From assembly GCA_900546285.1 (NCBI GenBank), contig URCJ01000002.1, positions 1-64,000 on the forward strand: DNA of 64,000 bases. Direction: 5' to 3'. Below are positions 60,956 to 64,000 of this stretch, in pieces (positions within the stretch are counted from its first letter, which is position 1; every line of letters starts with the position of its first letter). Position numbers and translations under genes: made by a program. Below the pieces are notes generated by a model, which saw nothing but the letters and a program-made list of their open reading frames with translations, was not told the origin of the DNA and did not search any database. The DNA is from an uncultured Solobacterium sp. GTDB taxonomy: Bacteria > Bacillota_I > Bacilli_A > Erysipelotrichales > Erysipelotrichaceae.

Positions 60956-61402
60956 TCACAACTTCTTCTTAACAAGAACATATTCATTAGTCCTAAGAAC
61001 TTCCTTAAACCCATTCTTAAGAAATAAATTGATAGATGGATTATCAATGGCTATATCATCATATAACTCAGCTATACCATTATTTTTCGCACATTGACAC
61101 AATAAAGATAAGCCTTCATATCCATATCCCTTGCCCCTATATGGTGCATAAATAATCACATCCGCAATATATATTTCTCTTTCTAAATCTAAGTAATAAG
61201 CTACTTCACCCACAAATGTATTCTCATCACAAATATATCGATAAAAACGCTTATCATCCCTCATCCACCTTTGGTACCAAGCAACCCATTTAGACGCAGG
61301 AAAAGCTATAGTCCCATGATTATAAGACATGGTATCCTCATCAGACATCATCTTCTCTTTAAACCATAATTCATCAATTTTTGGTTTGTATAATTTAATC
61401 AT
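60956..61402 (-). CDS. GNAT-family N-acetyltransferase
   Basis: A 148-residue GNAT protein. The acetyl-CoA loop is in IYAPYRGKGYGYEGL (R/Q-x-x-G-x-G/A). The preceding strands read VGEVAYYLDLEREIYIADVII, and the closing NLFLKNGFKEV is typical. The acceptor substrate is unknown. The ATG overlaps the stop of an upstream broken frame (ATGA), suggesting that it was once the second gene of a longer operon. The ribosome site is weak. Confidence 0.85.
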   Translation of the reverse strand: MIKLYKPKIDELWFKEKMMSDEDTMSYNHGTIAFPASKWVAWYQRWMRDDKRFYRYICDENTFVGEVAYYLDLEREIYIADVIIYAPYRGKGYGYEGLSLLCQCAKNNGIAELYDDIAIDNPSINLFLKNGFKEVLRTNEYVLVKKKL

Positions 61403-61611
61403 TTATTATCTCTTTCTAATATCATCAAACCTGCTTCGTACAGATTTCTATACGTCCTATCAGGAAACAAAGATAGATACTCTTTAACTAAAGAAAAATC
61501 TATTTCCTCTTTTTCCACATAATCATTTAATTTGCTCTTAAATTCATCACCAGTCAATTCACTATATCTATCAATTATACTAGTAGATATAGTAAAAGAG
61601 TTTTTATTATT
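61399..61611 (-). pseudogene. 5'-truncated gene remnant upstream of the GNAT gene
   Basis: An open frame of 70 codons ends in TGA overlapping the GNAT start. It encodes a protein-like sequence (IIDRYSELTGDEFKSKL, FSLVKEYLSLFPDRTYRNLY, MILERDNK). The frame begins after a TAG at 61612 and has no ATG with a ribosome site; the first TTG gives about 52 residues. It looks like the C-terminal part of a gene whose front is gone. Family not recognised. Confidence 0.45.
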
Positions 61612-61618
61612 CTAAATT

Positions 61619-61650
61619 AGAGTGACAAATGTCACTCTATATGTCACTCT
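61619..61650. repeat. AGAGTGACA inverted repeat with a third half-site
   Basis: AGAGTGACA-AA-TGTCACTCT (61619-61638) is a perfect 9-bp inverted repeat, followed after 3 bp by another TGTCACTCT (61642-61650). It sits at the broken end of the truncated frame. Apart from this and the 32-bp boxes further right, 61651-61828 shows no gene. Confidence 0.6.
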
Positions 61651-61828
61651 AAAAGAAAATTCTGATCTCACCGATAATGAATCATTTGTTTATAATTTGA
61701 TAAAATATTTACTCCATATCCTTAATTTTTAAAGGATATTACGCAATTATTTAACTAAAAGAAGTAGCGTGATATGTTATTTAAAACCATAAAACCAGAT
61801 TGGTTATTTTAAAAAACAATGATATATG

Positions 61829-61921
61829 TTGGAAAAATGTCTGAAATTATTATTTTTTGGTTGGCAAAATGTCATTTTTATCGTAATAATGGTTGCGTAA
61901 ATGTCTCAACCTATATATACT
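61829..61921 (+). promoter_or_regulatory. Three boxes at exact 32-bp spacing leading into the DUF4143 ATPase promoter
   Basis: TTGGAAAAATGTC (61829-61841), TTGGCAAAATGTC (61861-61873) and TTGCGTAAATGTC (61893-61905) lie exactly 32 bp apart, three turns of the helix. The TTGCGT of the third box, with a 17-nt spacer and TATACT (61916-61921), makes a promoter for the ATPase gene. The boxes may bind a regulator cooperatively on one face of the DNA. Confidence 0.6.
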
Positions 61922-61950
61922 ATACTTAGAATAATGAAAGGTGTGAGATC

Positions 61951-63303
61951 ATGTTAAAAAGAAAAATAGAAAGTTCAATTATTTCTTGGATAAAAAACGA
62001 CAAAAAAGCCTTACTAATTGACGGAGCAAGACAAGTAGGTAAAACTTTTGTTATCCGAAAAGTTTTGCAAGAATTAGAATGTGATTATATAGAATTTAAT
62101 CTTATTCAATCTCCAGAACTTGTACCATTATTGACAAATTCTCAATCGGTTGATGATATGGTTACTAACCTCTCTTTATTTACGGACAAACCGTTTATTA
62201 AAGGTAAAACATTTATTTTCATTGATGAAATTCAGGAATTTAAAGAAATAGCTACGAAAGTCAAATTTTGGGTCGATGAAGGTTCTTATCGATATGTGTT
62301 TAGTGGTTCTCTATTAGGCGTCGAATTAAAAAATATCACTTCTGCCCCAGTAGGTTATTTAAAAACATTAACCATGTATCCTATGAATTTTGAAGAATTT
62401 CTTCAATTATACAATTTTACAGACTCACTAAAAGAATCACTATATAAATCGTTCAATGATAGAACTCCAGTTAATGAAGCTGTTCATAATCGTATGATGA
62501 AAATATTCAATACATATTTATGCGTAGGCGGTATGCCTAGCGCTGTGCAAAAATTTAGTGATACTAAAAATCTTGAGTTGACAATGTCAGAACATCTAGA
62601 TATAGTTACTCAGTATAAAAAGGATTTTACTAAATATGAAACTGAACAAAAACATATTTATTTAACAAGAATCTATGATTTGATACCTGCCGAGTTAAAT
62701 AAGCCTAACAAAAGATTTATTTTTGCAGATATGAAGAAAGGTCTTCGCTATGAAAAAAGTTCAGAGGATTTTTTATGGCTATCTAACGCAGGAGTTGCAC
62801 TACCAATATACAATGTAAGCGAACCTATGATTCCTCTTAAGATTAATGAAAATAGCAGCCTATTTAAGTTCTTCTTATCAGATGTCGGAATGCTTACTAC
62901 GCTATATGGAAAAGCGTGTAAAATGCAATTATTAGCTGACAATCCAAACATAAACTTTGGAGCTATCTATGAAAATGTTGTAGCCCAAGAATTAAAAAAT
63001 CAAGGTTTCGATCTATACTATTACAACACCAAACGTTTTGGAGAATTAGATTTCATTATTGAACACAATGGAAAAGTGCTTCCTATTGAAATCAAGAGTG
63101 GAAAAGACTATAAGCGTCATTGCGCACTTAATAATATTATGGAAGTATCAAATTACTCCATAAACGAAGCCTTCATCTTTACGAATTACAATATCGAAGT
63201 CAATAATAATTATATTTATTATCCTATTTACATGTTAATGTTCTTAAACAACATTGACGTAGTACTTCCCTCTATTGATATTCCTGATTTATCTCATTTT
63301 TAA
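61951..63303 (+). CDS. AAA_14 ATPase with DUF4143 domain
   Basis: 450 residues. The Walker A loop is GARQVGKT (25-32), Walker B is FIFIDEIQEF, and the sensor is FSGSLLG. The C-terminal DUF4143 (~190-400) ends in a PD-(D/E)XK-like strand set: FGELDFIIEHNGKVLPIEIKSG, given here as ELDFII and LPIEIKSG, with D, E and K in nuclease order. The family is abundant and its function unproven; DNA handling or toxin-antitoxin roles have been proposed. AAAGGTGTGAG precedes the ATG. The 32-bp box array lies upstream. Confidence 0.88.
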   Translation: MLKRKIESSIISWIKNDKKALLIDGARQVGKTFVIRKVLQELECDYIEFNLIQSPELVPLLTNSQSVDDMVTNLSLFTDKPFIKGKTFIFIDEIQEFKEIATKVKFWVDEGSYRYVFSGSLLGVELKNITSAPVGYLKTLTMYPMNFEEFLQLYNFTDSLKESLYKSFNDRTPVNEAVHNRMMKIFNTYLCVGGMPSAVQKFSDTKNLELTMSEHLDIVTQYKKDFTKYETEQKHIYLTRIYDLIPAELNKPNKRFIFADMKKGLRYEKSSEDFLWLSNAGVALPIYNVSEPMIPLKINENSSLFKFFLSDVGMLTTLYGKACKMQLLADNPNINFGAIYENVVAQELKNQGFDLYYYNTKRFGELDFIIEHNGKVLPIEIKSGKDYKRHCALNNIMEVSNYSINEAFIFTNYNIEVNNNYIYYPIYMLMFLNNIDVVLPSIDIPDLSHF

Positions 63304-63370
63304 ATAATTCTTATGAAAGATATGATTAAATAATCATATTTTTTTACTATTTATCTCAAATGAAATTACA

Positions 63371-63418
63371 AAAAGAAAAAGAAGCATCTAAGTTTCTTAA
63401 GAAACTCAAACACTTCTT
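63371..63418 (-). terminator. Terminator of rplM-rpsI
   Basis: On the minus strand AAGAAG...GTTTC-TTAA-GAAAC...CTTCTT (63379-63418) forms a long stem with internal mismatches, then TTTTTCTTTT. Confidence 0.8.
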
Positions 63419-63440
63419 TGTAATCTCTTGTGTCAATAAA

Positions 63441-63845
63441 TTAACGCTTAGAGAATTGTGGAGCACGTCTAGCGCCCTTTAATCCATACTTCTTACGTTC
63501 TTTAGCACGAGAATCACGAGTTAAGAATCCTGCAGACTTTAATACTGGTCTGTAATCTTCACCAACTTCAAGTAATGCTCTAGCGATACCATGACGCATA
63601 GCACCAGCTTGACCAGTTAAACCACCGCCGTAAACATTAATGTTTACGTCGAATTGACCCTCAGTGTTAGTAATAACAAGAGGTGATTTAACAACCATTC
63701 TCAAAACTTCTTGAGGAAGATATTGATCTAGAGTCTTTCCGTTAACAGTAATAACACCAGTACCAGCTGTCATATAAACACGAGCTACTGATGACTTACG
63801 TCTACCTGTACCTAGGTAATTTACATTGTTCTTTTTCTTTGCCAT
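63441..63845 (-). CDS. rpsI: 30S ribosomal protein S9
   Basis: 134 residues, full length. It shows [50 protein letters not shown] in parts ([18 protein letters not shown]), and the basic C-terminal tail ending RRAPQFSKR, which reaches the P-site tRNA. It follows rplM by 11 nt with AAGGAG before the ATG, the usual L13-S9 pair. The leading residues KKKNNVN are a short extension. Confidence 0.98.
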   Translation of the reverse strand: MAKKKNNVNYLGTGRRKSSVARVYMTAGTGVITVNGKTLDQYLPQEVLRMVVKSPLVITNTEGQFDVNINVYGGGLTGQAGAMRHGIARALLEVGEDYRPVLKSAGFLTRDSRAKERKKYGLKGARRAPQFSKR

Positions 63846-63856
63846 TAGTATACTCC

Positions 63857-64000
63857 TTACTTAAGCTCCATAGGCTTTTGTGCAGCATGAGGGTGGTTAG
63901 CACCTTCATAAACAAACAAATGAGTTCTCATACGATCACCCAACTTGTTATGTGGAAGCATACCTTGAATAGCATGTTCAACAAGCTCTACTGGATATTC
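63857..64000 (-). CDS. rplM: 50S ribosomal protein L13, C-terminal part only
   Basis: The last 47 codons before TAA at 63857-63859 read [20 protein letters not shown] and later [17 protein letters not shown], the conserved C terminus of L13. The start lies beyond the right edge of the window. It is the upstream partner of rpsI. Confidence 0.95.
   Translation of the reverse strand, partial: EYPVELVEHAIQGMLPHNKLGDRMRTHLFVYEGANHPHAAQKPMELK

Noticed and set aside
61829..61905. Regularly spaced repeats considered as a CRISPR array
   Set aside because: Only 13 bp repeat, three units with varied ends, no cas genes, and the last unit serves as a promoter.

Overview
The window comes from an AT-rich, low-GC Gram-positive chromosome. 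The partial 16S rRNA at its left end reads as an Erysipelotrichia-type (Firmicutes) sequence. Gene content agrees: non-mevalonate isoprenoid genes, several PTS sugar operons with GH4 hydrolases, RpiR and LicT regulators, strong AGGAGG-type ribosome sites, and no outer-membrane functions. Family or genus cannot be fixed from the sequence alone. No transposase, integrase, tRNA or CRISPR array was seen.

Layout. 1-1.7 kb: 3' part of an rRNA operon on the minus strand with its promoter. 1.8-9 kb: YnbB-type PLP lyase, SDR, efp, then the minus-strand operon murD-murI-aminotransferase-PnuC-like. 8.9-13.1 kb: alpha/beta hydrolase, GH3 hexosaminidase, a decayed thioesterase-like scrap and a Cys-rich repeat surface protein. 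13.2-19.4 kb: one long minus-strand operon (RluA-family, YbaK, ispD, rnmV, rsmA, ispE, glmU-like, prs) resembling the Bacillus rnmV-ksgA-ispE-glmU-prs neighbourhood. 19.5-27.6 kb: 5'-nucleotidase, a three-gene two-component locus with a degenerate 7TM partner, and a ydjI-ydjG-ydjH-like membrane-stress operon. 27.7-34.3 kb: an accessory, defence-like island (TOPRIM-like protein plus AAA ATPase, NUDIX, PLD-helicase, ArdA-like protein, RelB/DinJ-MazF toxin-antitoxin). 34.4-40.8 kb: asparaginase, DegV, DUF1836 regulator, a candidate small RNA, hybrid kinase, small alarmone synthetase, DUF134-NifX fusion.

40.8-46.9 kb: a lactose/cellobiose-type PTS operon with RpiR regulator, RDD protein and GH4 enzyme, then an unusual HPr::D-lactate dehydrogenase fusion. 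47-48.5 kb: an HTH plus HipA-like kinase module. 48.5-50.9 kb: YitT, glyA, and a short transcript with two tiny, related ORFs and a predicted pseudoknot. 50.9-56.7 kb: VanZ-like protein, a variant YhcG-type nuclease next to an RNA ligase, a macro-like/HTH protein with a TPR partner, an EEP phosphodiesterase and a solitary nucleotidyltransferase. 56.9-60.9 kb: a second sugar operon (LicT antiterminator, PTS IICB, GH4) with two clear RAT/terminator switches and a cre-like site. 61-64 kb: GNAT enzyme, a broken gene, a 32-bp periodic element, a DUF4143 ATPase, and rpsI-rplM.

Two themes run across the window. First, a group of genes have a -10 hexamer exactly 6-7 nt before ATG and little or no Shine-Dalgarno sequence, which predicts leaderless mRNAs. 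Second, sugar uptake is tied to central metabolism: both PTS promoters have a cre-like site over the -35 region, and an HPr domain lacking the regulatory Ser46 is fused to a fermentative dehydrogenase. All functional statements are from reading the sequence; no database search was run.
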